From AC-32 sp963755635 (GTDB taxonomy: Bacteria > Actinomycetota > Thermoleophilia > Gaiellales > Gaiellaceae), in the NCBI GenBank assembly GCA_963755635.1, contig CAVWKS010000036.1, forward strand, positions 124,001 through 188,000: a DNA stretch of 64,000 nt, read 5' to 3'. A program made the position numbers and the translations under genes. Position 1 is the stretch's first letter; every line of letters starts with the position of its first letter. This document shows, in pieces, positions 17,591-25,066 of this stretch. The notes beneath the pieces were generated by a model. That model was given only the letters and a program-made list of their open reading frames with translations, ran no database searches and was not told the DNA's origin.

Positions 17591-18227
17591 GTGCCGGTCT
17601 CCTCCGGCCGCTGGGGCTCGTCAGTGTCCTTGCCGCCGGAAGGACCGAAGAGCTCCGCGACCTCCTGGGCGGCCTTGCTCGGCTCGGGCGCGGCTCGGCG
17701 TGGAAGCAGCTTCACGTGACGCGGCTGCTCGACCTGGGCCTCGTCTGCCTCGGGCCCTTTGCGGCGGAGCAGCGAGCGCAGCCGCCCGCCCGAGGACGGC
17801 TCGAGCGCCCCCTCGGCCACGGCGGTCGCCGGCGGCGGCGCCGGGTGTGGCTCCGGCTCTGCTGTGGCCACAGGCTCAGGCTCAGGCTCGGGCCCGGGCT
17901 CCGGTTCGGGCTCAGGCTCCGACTCGGCCTCGCGGCCGCGGCCTCGGCCTCGAGCGACGCGAGCGGCGCCACGACCGTCCTCTCCTCCGGTCTCGGGCCG
18001 AAGACGCGCTCGGGCTCCTCCTCCGGGCGGGCGGGCAACAGGTAGGAGAGCGGTGAGCGGTCGATCCGCTCGGCGGTCAGCTCGGCGAGCGCGACGAGCA
18101 GCCAGGCGAGCGCCATGACGAGCACGATGAAGAGCGGCCGCAGGTCGGCCAGCCCTGCGCCCACGGCGAGCAGCACGAGGAAGAGAGCCTCGAGCGCGAA
18201 CCGGGCTCCGAGCCGGCGCGGAAGCAC
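17587..18227 (-). CDS. EP-rich bitopic membrane protein (paralogue 2, frameshifted)
   Basis: Tandem relative of the next gene. It begins MLPRRLGARFALEALFLVLL with two membrane helices, then an (EP)n rod, then a distinct tail (GGRLRSLLRRKGPEADE, VKLLPRRAAPEPSKAAQEV). One missing base near 17945 throws the EP repeat out of frame; restoring a G gives one 213-residue protein. GTG start 6 nt after the -10 TAGTCT, whose TAG is the stop codon of the DivIVA-like gene. Ends in a GTGA overlap with paralogue 1. Function unknown; probably an envelope or division accessory given its neighbours. Confidence 0.68.
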
Positions 18228-18233
18228 GGCGAG

Positions 18234-18239
18234 AGACTA
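18234..18239 (-). promoter_or_regulatory. -10 element built on an upstream stop codon
   Basis: TAGTCT lies 6 nt before the GTG of the EP-rich paralogue 2. Its first three bases are the stop codon of the DivIVA-like gene. Confidence 0.5.
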
Positions 18240-19127
18240 GCCGTCGCTGTCGCCGGCGTCCTCGGCGGACTGCTCGGCGTCTGCCTGCGGCTCGGGCGGC
18301 GATGGCCCCGGCGAGACCTCGGAGCCGTTCGTCGGCTCGGCCTCCTCCGCGGCGGTCCCCCCGGACGTGCCTGCAGACTCCCGTTCGGCGCCGCGACGAT
18401 TCGACTTCGTGACGGCCTCGGCCGCCTCCGTGATCGCCTGAGCGACGCCGCCCACGACCTCGTCGCTGAGACCGGCAGCCCCGAGCACCTGCTCGGCGCC
18501 TTCCTGCGCGCGGTGGATGATCACGGCGGCCTGCGAGCGCGCCCACTCGAGCGTCTGCTCGACCTCTGCGCGCGCGGAGTTCGTCAGCTCGGTCGCCTGG
18601 TGGCGCGCCTGCTCGAGCAAGCGCGCGGCGCGCGACTCGGCCTCGCTGACCTCCTGCGCCGCCTGCGTCTGGGCCTCCTGCAAGGCCTGCCGCGACTCGG
18701 CCTTGGCGGCGTTCAGCATCTCCGCGCGCTGGCGCTCGCTCTCGGTGCGGTAGCGCTCGACCTCGGCCTCGCGCTCCTGCAGCTCGCGCTGGCGCCGCGT
18801 GACCTCTTCCTCGGTGCGGCGGAACTGCGCCGCGGATGCGTTCTGCGCGTCGCGCTCGATCGTGTCGGCCATCTCGGCGGCAGCACGAATCAGGTGGAGC
18901 GCGTCCATGCGCACCGCGTGCCCGGTTGGCTCGATCCCGCTCTGGCCCGCAGCCTGGAGCACGCGCAGCTGAACCTGGAGCTGGGTCGTGTGCCGCCGGA
19001 AGGCCTCGAACGCCTCGCGGACCTGCTCGCGGTCGTAGCCGTCGGCGGCGCTACCGAGATCCTCGACCCGCGGCAGCGACGTCAACGCCGGTGCCTGTGC
19101 AGCTCTTCCCTGACCCTCGGTCGCCAT
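18237..19127 (-). CDS. DivIVA-like coiled-coil protein
   Basis: 296 residues. A short N-terminal part (RVEDLGSAADGYDREQVREAFEAF) resembles the DivIVA membrane-binding start. A coiled coil then runs from about 45 to 225, rich in Glu, Arg, Gln and Ala heptads. The C-terminal 60 residues are acidic, low-complexity and probably disordered. DivIVA/Wag31-type proteins mark cell poles and septa in actinobacteria. It follows aspS by 15 nt and precedes the EP-rich membrane genes and the RlpA-like protein, which suggests an envelope-growth cluster. ATG start. Confidence 0.7.
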   Translation of the reverse strand: MATEGQGRAAQAPALTSLPRVEDLGSAADGYDREQVREAFEAFRRHTTQLQVQLRVLQAAGQSGIEPTGHAVRMDALHLIRAAAEMADTIERDAQNASAAQFRRTEEEVTRRQRELQEREAEVERYRTESERQRAEMLNAAKAESRQALQEAQTQAAQEVSEAESRAARLLEQARHQATELTNSARAEVEQTLEWARSQAAVIIHRAQEGAEQVLGAAGLSDEVVGGVAQAITEAAEAVTKSNRRGAERESAGTSGGTAAEEAEPTNGSEVSPGPSPPEPQADAEQSAEDAGDSDG

Positions 19128-19142
19128 CGGTAACCAGTATGA

Positions 19143-20915
19143 CTACTCGACCGGCTCGTGGAAACCCGGCGCCGGCGCCTCCTGTTCCTCGGCGACGATC
19201 TCGATTCCCAGCTCGGCGAGCTGCTCCTCTTCGACCGTCGACGGCGCGCCGCTCATCGGGTCGAGGCCCGCCTGATTCTTCGGGAACGCGACCGTGTCGC
19301 GCAGGTTCGGCTCCTGGGCGAGCACCATCAGCATCCGGTCGATCCCGAATGCGATCCCGCCGTGCGGCGGAGCGCCCATCCGCAGCGCCTCGAGCAGGAA
19401 GCCGAACCGCTCCCGCTGCTGCTCGGGCGAGATCTGCAGGAGGTCGAACACCTTGGCCTGCAGCTCCGACTCGTGGATCCTGAGCGAACCGCCGCCGAGC
19501 TCTTCGCCGTTGCCGACCAGGTCGTACGCGATCGCCAGCGCGGCGCCGGGATCCGCGTCGAGCAGCGCTTCGCTCTCGGGCGTCGGCCGAGTGAACGGGT
19601 GGTGCTGCGCGGTCCAGCGCTGGTCCTCCTCGGACCAGGCGAACATCGGGAAGTCCGTGATCCAGACGAAGCGCCAGACGTCGCGCTCGATCAGCTCGAG
19701 CCGCTCGCCGAGGTGCTCGCGGAGCGCGCCGAGGACACGCGCGACCAGCTCCGGCGTGTCCGCGCCGAAGAGCACGGTCGTGCCGGGCTCGCCGCCGAAC
19801 GCGGCCAGCTCCGCCTCGGAGAGGAACTTCAGGATCGGCGAGCGCGGCTCACCGTCCTCGCCGTAGACGACGTAGGCGAGGCCCTTCGCGCCCCACTGCT
19901 TCGCAAACTGCTCGAGCTCGTCGAGCTCCGCCCTCGAGAGCTCCTGCGGAACGGTCAGGCAGCGGACGGCCGGCGCGCCGCCGAAGACCTTGAACTCGGA
20001 GCCGCGCGTCGCCTCGGTCACGTCGCGGATCTCGAGGCCGAAGCGAAGGTCGGGCTTGTCGGTGCCGTAGCGGAGCATCGCGTCGGCGTAGGTCATCCGA
20101 GCGAACGGCGTCTCGAGCTCGACGCCGATCGTTTGCCAGACCGCGGTCATCATCGTCTCCATCAGCCCGAGGATGAACTCGACGTCCGGGAACGCCATCT
20201 CCACGTCGAGCTGCGTCAGCTCCTGGACGCGGTCGGCGCGGAGGTCCTCGTCGCGGAAGCAGCGCGCGATCTGGAAATAGCGCTCGAACCCGGAGATGAC
20301 GAGCAGCTGCTTGAGGATCTGCGGCGACTGCGGCAGCGCGAAGAACCGCCCGGGCTGGAGCCGCGAGGGGACGATGAAGTCGCGCGCGCCCTCCGGGGTC
20401 GGCTTGAACAGGATCGGCGTCTCGATCTCGAGGAAGCCGGCGTCCTCCATCACGTGCCTGATCGTCGAGACCATCTGCGAGCGGAGGCGCAGGTTCCGCT
20501 GCAGGCGCGCCCGGCGCAGGTCGATCCAGCGGTAGCGCAGGCGCAGCGTCTCGTCGACGCCTTCCTCGTCGAGCTGGAACGGCAGCGGCGGGCAGGGCGA
20601 GAGGATCTCGAGGCGGTCGACCTGGAGCTCGACCTCGCCGGTCGGGATCCCGGGGTTGACGTTCTCGGGGGCGCGCGCCACGACCTCGCCCTCGGCCTGG
20701 AGCACGAACTCGTTGCGAATCTCGTGTGCCGCGGCGGCTGCCTCGGGGGAGCGTTCCGGGTTGACGACGAGCTGGCCGGTGCCGGTCGAGTCGCGCAGGT
20801 CGATGAAGACGAGCCCGCCGTGGTCGCGCCGCCGCGAGACCCAGCCGGCGAGCGTGTGCCGTTGGCCGACGTGCTCGCTGCGCAGCTCGCCGGCGCCGAG
20901 GTCGCGCCAGCTCAC
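19143..20915 (-). CDS. aspS: Aspartyl-tRNA synthetase
   Basis: 590-residue bacterial-type class IIb synthetase with an OB anticodon-binding domain (HTLAGWVSRRRDHGGLVFIDLRD), the catalytic core (CFRDEDLRADRVQELTQLDVE), the bacterial GAD insertion and motif 3 (GGIAFGIDRMLM). The usual QPEFTQ reads VQELTQ. The open frame extends upstream, but GTG at 20915 forms a GTGA overlap with the hisS stop and starts at the OB domain. In organisms lacking AsnRS or GlnRS such enzymes are often non-discriminating; that cannot be judged here. Confidence 0.96.
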   Translation of the reverse strand: MSWRDLGAGELRSEHVGQRHTLAGWVSRRRDHGGLVFIDLRDSTGTGQLVVNPERSPEAAAAAHEIRNEFVLQAEGEVVARAPENVNPGIPTGEVELQVDRLEILSPCPPLPFQLDEEGVDETLRLRYRWIDLRRARLQRNLRLRSQMVSTIRHVMEDAGFLEIETPILFKPTPEGARDFIVPSRLQPGRFFALPQSPQILKQLLVISGFERYFQIARCFRDEDLRADRVQELTQLDVEMAFPDVEFILGLMETMMTAVWQTIGVELETPFARMTYADAMLRYGTDKPDLRFGLEIRDVTEATRGSEFKVFGGAPAVRCLTVPQELSRAELDELEQFAKQWGAKGLAYVVYGEDGEPRSPILKFLSEAELAAFGGEPGTTVLFGADTPELVARVLGALREHLGERLELIERDVWRFVWITDFPMFAWSEEDQRWTAQHHPFTRPTPESEALLDADPGAALAIAYDLVGNGEELGGGSLRIHESELQAKVFDLLQISPEQQRERFGFLLEALRMGAPPHGGIAFGIDRMLMVLAQEPNLRDTVAFPKNQAGLDPMSGAPSTVEEEQLAELGIEIVAEEQEAPAPGFHEPVE

Positions 20916-22144
20916 CGCAGCCGCTCCGCGAGCTCCGCGGTGGGGACCTCTTCGTCGGCCTGTCCGGCGCGGCGGATCTTGGAGCGCTCGGGGCCCCACT
21001 CGACGATCGCATCGGCGCCGAGCCGTCGCGCGTGCGTGAGCTGGCCCTTGAGCGAGCGGCCGCCGTAGTCGACCTCGGCGCGCACACCGGCGCGCCGCAG
21101 CTCCGCGACGAGCGGCAGCACGCGGGGCTTCTGCTCGGCGTCCAGTAGCGCGACGAAGACGTCGAGGCCGGGCTGCTCGGCCGCTACGCCCGCCGCCTCC
21201 AGCGAGAGCAGGAGCCGCTCGATGCCGGCGCCGAAGCCGACGCCCGGCGTCTGCGCGCCGCCGATCTGCTCGATCAGCCCGTCGTAGCGGCCGCCGGCGC
21301 AGATCGAGCTCTTCGCTCCGATCGCCTCGTCGACGAACTCGAAGACGGTGCGCGTGTAGTAGTCGAGCCCGCGCACGAGCGTCGGCACGAGGGTGTACTG
21401 GAGCGCGTAGTCGTCGAGGTGACGGCGCACCTGCTCGAAGTGGGCGCGACAGTCGTCGCAGAGAGCGTCGCCGATCCTCGGCGCCCCGGCGAGCGCCTGC
21501 TGGACGCGCTCGTCCTTGACGTCGAAGACGCGCAAGGGGCTCGTCGCGCGCTTCTGGCGGGCCTCGTCGTCGAGCTGGTCGTCGTGCTCGTCGAGCCAGG
21601 CGTTCAGCCGCTCGAGGTACGCGGGGCGGCAGTTCTCGTCGCCGATCGAGTTCAGCTGCAGCTCGTAGCCGGTCACGCCAAGGCGGTCGAGCAGCTCGGC
21701 GTAGAGCTGGATCAGCTCGGCGTCGAGCGCCGGGTCGGGCGAGCCGAGCGCCTCGACCGAGAGCTGCCAGTGCTCGCGGTAGCGGCCGCGCTGGGGCGCC
21801 TCGTAGCGGTACATCGTCGCGATCGTGTAGAGCTTGACCGGCTGCCCCTCGCGGTGGAGGCCGTGCTCGAGGTAGGCGCGTGCGATCGGCGCCGTCGCCT
21901 CGGGCCTGAGCGTGAGCGAGCGGCCGCCCTTGTCCTCGAAGGTGTACATCTGCTTGTGCACGATGTCGGAGCCCTCGCCCGATGTCCGCTGGAAGAGGGC
22001 GGTGTCCTCGAACGCGGGCGTCTGGATCAGCCGGTAGCCGTACAGCGCGCAGACGCGCTCGGCCTCGCCGGCCACGAGCCGCCAGAGAGGCTGCTCGGCG
22101 GGAAGGATGTCGTGGGTGCCGCGCGGCGCTTCGAAGCTCGTCAC
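20912..22144 (-). CDS. hisS: Histidyl-tRNA synthetase
   Basis: 410-residue class II synthetase. It starts FEAPRGTHDILP. Motif 2 (TLRPEATAPIARAYLEH), the two histidine-specific motifs (LVRGLDYYTRTVFEF and AGGRYDGLIEQIGG) and the C-terminal anticodon domain are all present. GTG at 22144 overlaps the MBL-hydrolase stop as GTGA and was chosen over longer in-frame options for that reason. Second gene of the MBL-hisS-aspS operon. A repeat shared with the histidine-degradation operon lies upstream of this operon (22871-22970). Confidence 0.96.
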   Translation of the reverse strand: MTSFEAPRGTHDILPAEQPLWRLVAGEAERVCALYGYRLIQTPAFEDTALFQRTSGEGSDIVHKQMYTFEDKGGRSLTLRPEATAPIARAYLEHGLHREGQPVKLYTIATMYRYEAPQRGRYREHWQLSVEALGSPDPALDAELIQLYAELLDRLGVTGYELQLNSIGDENCRPAYLERLNAWLDEHDDQLDDEARQKRATSPLRVFDVKDERVQQALAGAPRIGDALCDDCRAHFEQVRRHLDDYALQYTLVPTLVRGLDYYTRTVFEFVDEAIGAKSSICAGGRYDGLIEQIGGAQTPGVGFGAGIERLLLSLEAAGVAAEQPGLDVFVALLDAEQKPRVLPLVAELRRAGVRAEVDYGGRSLKGQLTHARRLGADAIVEWGPERSKIRRAGQADEEVPTAELAERLR

Positions 22145-22779
22145 GAGGCGCGCAGCGGGGCGAGGAACGGGTTGCGGGCGAGCTCGTCGCCGAGGGTCGT
22201 CGGTGGGCCGTGGCCGGAGTAGACGACGGTTTCCGGCGGGAAGCGATCCGTGAGCATGCGCAGCGTCTCGACGAGCGTGTCCCAGTCGGCGCCGGGGAGA
22301 TCCGTGCGGCCGACGGAGCCGGCGAACAGGACGTCGCCGGAGAAGAGACACCCGTCGGAGTAGAAGGCGAGGTGGCCGGGCGAGTGGCCCGGCACGCGGA
22401 GCGTCTCGAGCTGCAGCCCGGCGAGCTCGAGCGTCTCGTCGCCCTGGAGGAGGACGTCCGCGGTGCGGCCGCGCGCCGGGACGCCGGCGGGCACGAGGTC
22501 CGGCAGGTTCTCGAGCAGGGCTTGCTCGTCCTCGGCCATGTAGACGGGAGCGCCTGTGCCCTCGGCGAGCTCGGCGACGCCCAGGAGGTGGTCCCAGTGG
22601 CCGTGGGTGATCAGGATCGCGGCGCAAGAGGAGCCGAGCCGGGCGAGCTCGATGCGCAGCTCCGCCGCATCGCCGCTGGGGTCGATCACGACGGCCTGGG
22701 ACGCGCTGAGCGAGGCCCGGACGACGTAGCAGTTCGTCCCGATCGGGCCCAGCTCGTAGCGGTCGACGACGATGCTCAG
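22141..22779 (-). CDS. MBL-fold hydrolase, glyoxalase II-like
   Basis: Zinc-dependent metallo-beta-lactamase-fold hydrolase with THGHWDH, the PGHSPGHLAFY His, LFSGDVLF and the final SGHGP His. It probably cleaves a thioester such as a hydroxyacyl-thiol. The family N-terminus (ELGPIGTNCYVV) is encoded upstream of the first GTG, and no ATG, GTG or TTG exists in that frame. The best start is CTG at 22779, with a good AGGTGA Shine-Dalgarno 7 nt before it, giving 212 residues. The fallback is GTG at 22689, which would lose a conserved strand. Leads the hisS-aspS operon. Confidence 0.85.
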   Translation of the reverse strand: MSIVVDRYELGPIGTNCYVVRASLSASQAVVIDPSGDAAELRIELARLGSSCAAILITHGHWDHLLGVAELAEGTGAPVYMAEDEQALLENLPDLVPAGVPARGRTADVLLQGDETLELAGLQLETLRVPGHSPGHLAFYSDGCLFSGDVLFAGSVGRTDLPGADWDTLVETLRMLTDRFPPETVVYSGHGPPTTLGDELARNPFLAPLRAS

Positions 22780-22800
22780 AGGCGGCTCACCTGGGCGGTG

Positions 22801-22806
22801 AGTCTA
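22801..22806 (-). promoter_or_regulatory. -10 element of MBL-hisS-aspS operon
   Basis: TAGACT would start a transcript near 22793, leaving a short leader that carries the AGGTGA ribosome-binding site and the proposed CTG start. It is one of the few operon heads here with a visible ribosome-binding site. Confidence 0.4.
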
Positions 22807-22870
22807 ACCGGGCGAGGCCGCCACTCCTGCGCGCGGGTAGCGCGCCGCGGCGGATCGTGACCGCGGCCGC

Positions 22871-22970
22871 CGGCGCCCGCTGAGCCCTCCCGCGTAAGGC
22901 GTACCCGGCCTCCTCCCCGCTGCGAGCGTAGCCGCGAAATGCGCACGCGTGGGTGACCGGACCGTGACGA
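22871..22970 (-). repeat. Conserved intergenic element, copy A
   Basis: About 100 bp in the gap in front of the MBL-hisS-aspS operon, with a diverged second copy before hutH (28570-28670). On the minus strand both contain a TCCG...CACG(CG)TGCG block, TACGCT or TACGAT, an identical 16-mer CGGGGAGGAGGCCGGG, CTCAG and GGGCGCCGGC, in that order. It could be a regulatory leader or operator, or a small mobile repeat. Confidence 0.55.
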
Positions 22971-23023
22971 ATGTGTGCCGCTTGCGGCTGCGGTCGCGCG
23001 GGTCCGGGTCGGCGGGCCGCCGT

Positions 23024-23029
23024 TAGGAT
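23024..23029 (+). promoter_or_regulatory. -10 element of leaderless promoter
   Basis: TAGGAT lies 6 nt before the GTG of the cupin gene. Confidence 0.55.
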
Positions 23030-23035
23030 CGCGGC

Positions 23036-23383
23036 GTGCGGAGCTGGGACCTGCGCGAGATCGAGACTCCGGGCGGCAGCCGCTCTCCGGTCGTGCTGGA
23101 GTCGGACGAAGCGGCACGCGCCATCCTCGTCGTCCTCGAACCGGGCCAGGAGCTCGGCGACCACGAGGTCAAGGAGCGCGCGTTCGTGCTCGTCCTCGAG
23201 GGGAGCGTGCACGTCGAGGCCGGCGGGGAGTCCCTCGATGCCCAGCCTGGCGGGCTGTTCATGTTCGAGCCTGAGGAGCGGAGGTCGGTCTCGAGCGCCG
23301 GCGGCGCCCGCATCTTGCTCTTCCTCGCACCGTGGCCCGGCGCCGGCCACTATCGGGGCAACGATCCGGCGGGCGCTGCCTAG
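23036..23383 (+). CDS. Cupin-domain protein
   Basis: 115-residue single-domain cupin. The conserved barrel runs LEPGQELGDHEVKERAFVLVLEGSVHVEAGGE ... LFMFEPEERRSV. Of the usual metal-binding His/Glu set, HEVKERAF gives His and Glu, and the second motif has no obvious His, so metal binding may be weak. Substrate unknown. GTG start 6 nt after a -10. Its TAG stop shares a palindromic CTAG with the TAG stop of the convergent gene. Confidence 0.75.
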   Translation: MRSWDLREIETPGGSRSPVVLESDEAARAILVVLEPGQELGDHEVKERAFVLVLEGSVHVEAGGESLDAQPGGLFMFEPEERRSVSSAGGARILLFLAPWPGAGHYRGNDPAGAA

Positions 23384-23802
23384 CGGCGGCGCGTGGCGCG
23401 CGGCTGGGCGTTCCCGGTGCGGCGCAGGTACGTGCGGTACATCGCCCGGTCGATCAGGTACATGAACGGGACGAACAGCCCCGTGTAGACGGCCGTAAGC
23501 CCGAGCTTGCCGAGGGTGTTCTGGCGGTGGTCGAGCACGCCGAACGCGAGGAAGATCAGCGGAGCGAAGATCGCCGCGCGCTTCAGAACGCGCTTCCACG
23601 ACGGCGGATCGATCTTCCTGACCGAGCGGCCGGCGTCGCGCGCGGGCGCGCTGGCGCCCTTGCCGTTACGCCGCGCATCCTTCGGGGCCGGCTTCTGCTC
23701 GTCGTCGACGGCGACCTCGTGCCCCTCCTCGTCGACGTAGACGAACTCGTAGTCGTGCCGGAGCTCCTTCTGGCGGCGACGACGCTGCTTGCGGGTCGGC
23801 AT
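23380..23802 (-). CDS. Small membrane protein, unknown function
   Basis: 140 residues. A very basic N-terminus (MPTRKQRRRRQKELRH) is followed by an acidic stretch, a positively charged linker and two membrane helices at about 78-94 and 100-117. A basic tail ends in RATRRR. No family recognised. ATG start 6 nt after TACGCT, so it has its own leaderless promoter. It lies just downstream of hutI but is not overlapped by it, so it is probably not a histidine-pathway gene. Confidence 0.7.
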   Translation of the reverse strand: MPTRKQRRRRQKELRHDYEFVYVDEEGHEVAVDDEQKPAPKDARRNGKGASAPARDAGRSVRKIDPPSWKRVLKRAAIFAPLIFLAFGVLDHRQNTLGKLGLTAVYTGLFVPFMYLIDRAMYRTYLRRTGNAQPRATRRR

Positions 23803-23808
23803 CGGGCA

Positions 23809-23814
23809 AGCGTA
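23809..23814 (-). promoter_or_regulatory. -10 element of leaderless promoter
   Basis: TACGCT lies 6 nt before the ATG of the small membrane protein, in the gap after hutI. Confidence 0.5.
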
Positions 23815-23821
23815 GCGCCGC

Positions 23822-25066
23822 TCAGCGGTGCCAGGCGAGCTCGCCGCCGCGCACGACCGCCGTCACGAGGTCGCCGCCGAGGTGATAGGCGAGGTGGCGC
23901 CAGTCGGGCGCGTCAAGCAGGACGAGGTCGGCCTGGAAGCCCAGGGCGATGCGGCCGATCGAGCCGGCGCGGCCGAGGACATGCGCAGCGTTGACCGTGC
24001 ATGCGCTGAGTGCTTCGCTCGGCGAGAGATGGAGCTGCGTGCACGCGAGCGCGCAGACGAGCGGGAGGCTCTCGCAGAACGCGCTGCCCGGGTTGAAGTC
24101 GGTCGCCAGCGCGATCGCGGCTCCGGCGTCGACGAGCGCTCGCGCCGGCGGCATCTCGCGCCCGAGGAAGAGCGCGCTCGCCGGCAACAGCACGCCGACG
24201 ACGGAGCTCGCGGCCAGCGCCTCGACACCGTCGCTGCCGGTCGCCTCGAGGTGATCGACGGAGCGCGCACCGAGCTCGATCGCGAGCGGGATCGCGCCCA
24301 GCTCCGTGAACTGGTCACCGTGGAGGCGGAGCGCGAGACCCGCCTCTGCGCACGCTTCGAGGTACCTGCGCGCGTCCTCCACGCCGAACGCGCCGCGCTC
24401 GACGAAGACATCGGCAGCCTCGGCGATCTGAGCCGCTTCCGGCAGCACCTCGTCCAGCGCGAAGTCCACGTATGCGCCGGCGTCCTCGAACTCCGGAGGG
24501 ACCGCGTGCGCGCCCAGCCAGGTCGGGATGCCGCCTGCGGCGGCGATCGCCCGCAGCGATGCGAGCTCGGTCTCGCGGTCGAGCCCGTAGCCGGACTTCG
24601 CCTCGAACGTGGTCGTGCCGGCGCGCAGCATCCAGTCGCGATGGCGCGCGACCGCCGAGCGCAGCTCGTCCTCGGACGCCGCGCGTGTCGCCCGCACGGT
24701 GGAGAGGATGCCGCCGCCCGCGGCATGCAGCTCCTCATAGCCCGCTCCGGCGGCGCGCAACGCGAACTCCTCGACCCGATCGCCCATGAAGCAGGCGTGG
24801 GTATGACAATCGACCAGACCGGGGACCGCGCTCAGGCCGCGGCCTTCGACCTCGACGATGTCGCCGCCGAGCTCGGGCAGCTCGCGCATCCGCCCGACGG
24901 CCGCAACGGACGAGCCCTCGCAGAGGACGAACGCGTCGTCGAGCACCTCGACCTCGCCGAGCGCGCGACCGCGCAGGGGCGCTCCCGCCCCGGCGGGCGT
25001 CGCCAGCTGCGCGAGATCGCGTACCAGCAGCCGGCGCGAGCCGTCCCGTGCCGAAGGCTGCGTCAC
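23822..25066 (-). CDS. hutI: Imidazolonepropionase
   Basis: Third step of histidine degradation: opens 4-imidazolone-5-propionate to N-formimino-glutamate. A 414-residue amidohydrolase-fold enzyme with metal His residues in DCHTHACFMGDR, KSGYGL, the LRLHGDQF His, DHLEATG and ATDFNPGSAF with the catalytic Asp. GTGA overlap with hutU. Last gene of the hutH-membrane-hutU-hutI chain. Confidence 0.95.
   Translation of the reverse strand: MTQPSARDGSRRLLVRDLAQLATPAGAGAPLRGRALGEVEVLDDAFVLCEGSSVAAVGRMRELPELGGDIVEVEGRGLSAVPGLVDCHTHACFMGDRVEEFALRAAGAGYEELHAAGGGILSTVRATRAASEDELRSAVARHRDWMLRAGTTTFEAKSGYGLDRETELASLRAIAAAGGIPTWLGAHAVPPEFEDAGAYVDFALDEVLPEAAQIAEAADVFVERGAFGVEDARRYLEACAEAGLALRLHGDQFTELGAIPLAIELGARSVDHLEATGSDGVEALAASSVVGVLLPASALFLGREMPPARALVDAGAAIALATDFNPGSAFCESLPLVCALACTQLHLSPSEALSACTVNAAHVLGRAGSIGRIALGFQADLVLLDAPDWRHLAYHLGGDLVTAVVRGGELAWHR

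Noticed and set aside
22780..22970. T-box leader controlling hisS-aspS
   Set aside because: No specifier loop, antiterminator TGGN bulge or terminator was found. The shared element also precedes hutH, which T-boxes would not.
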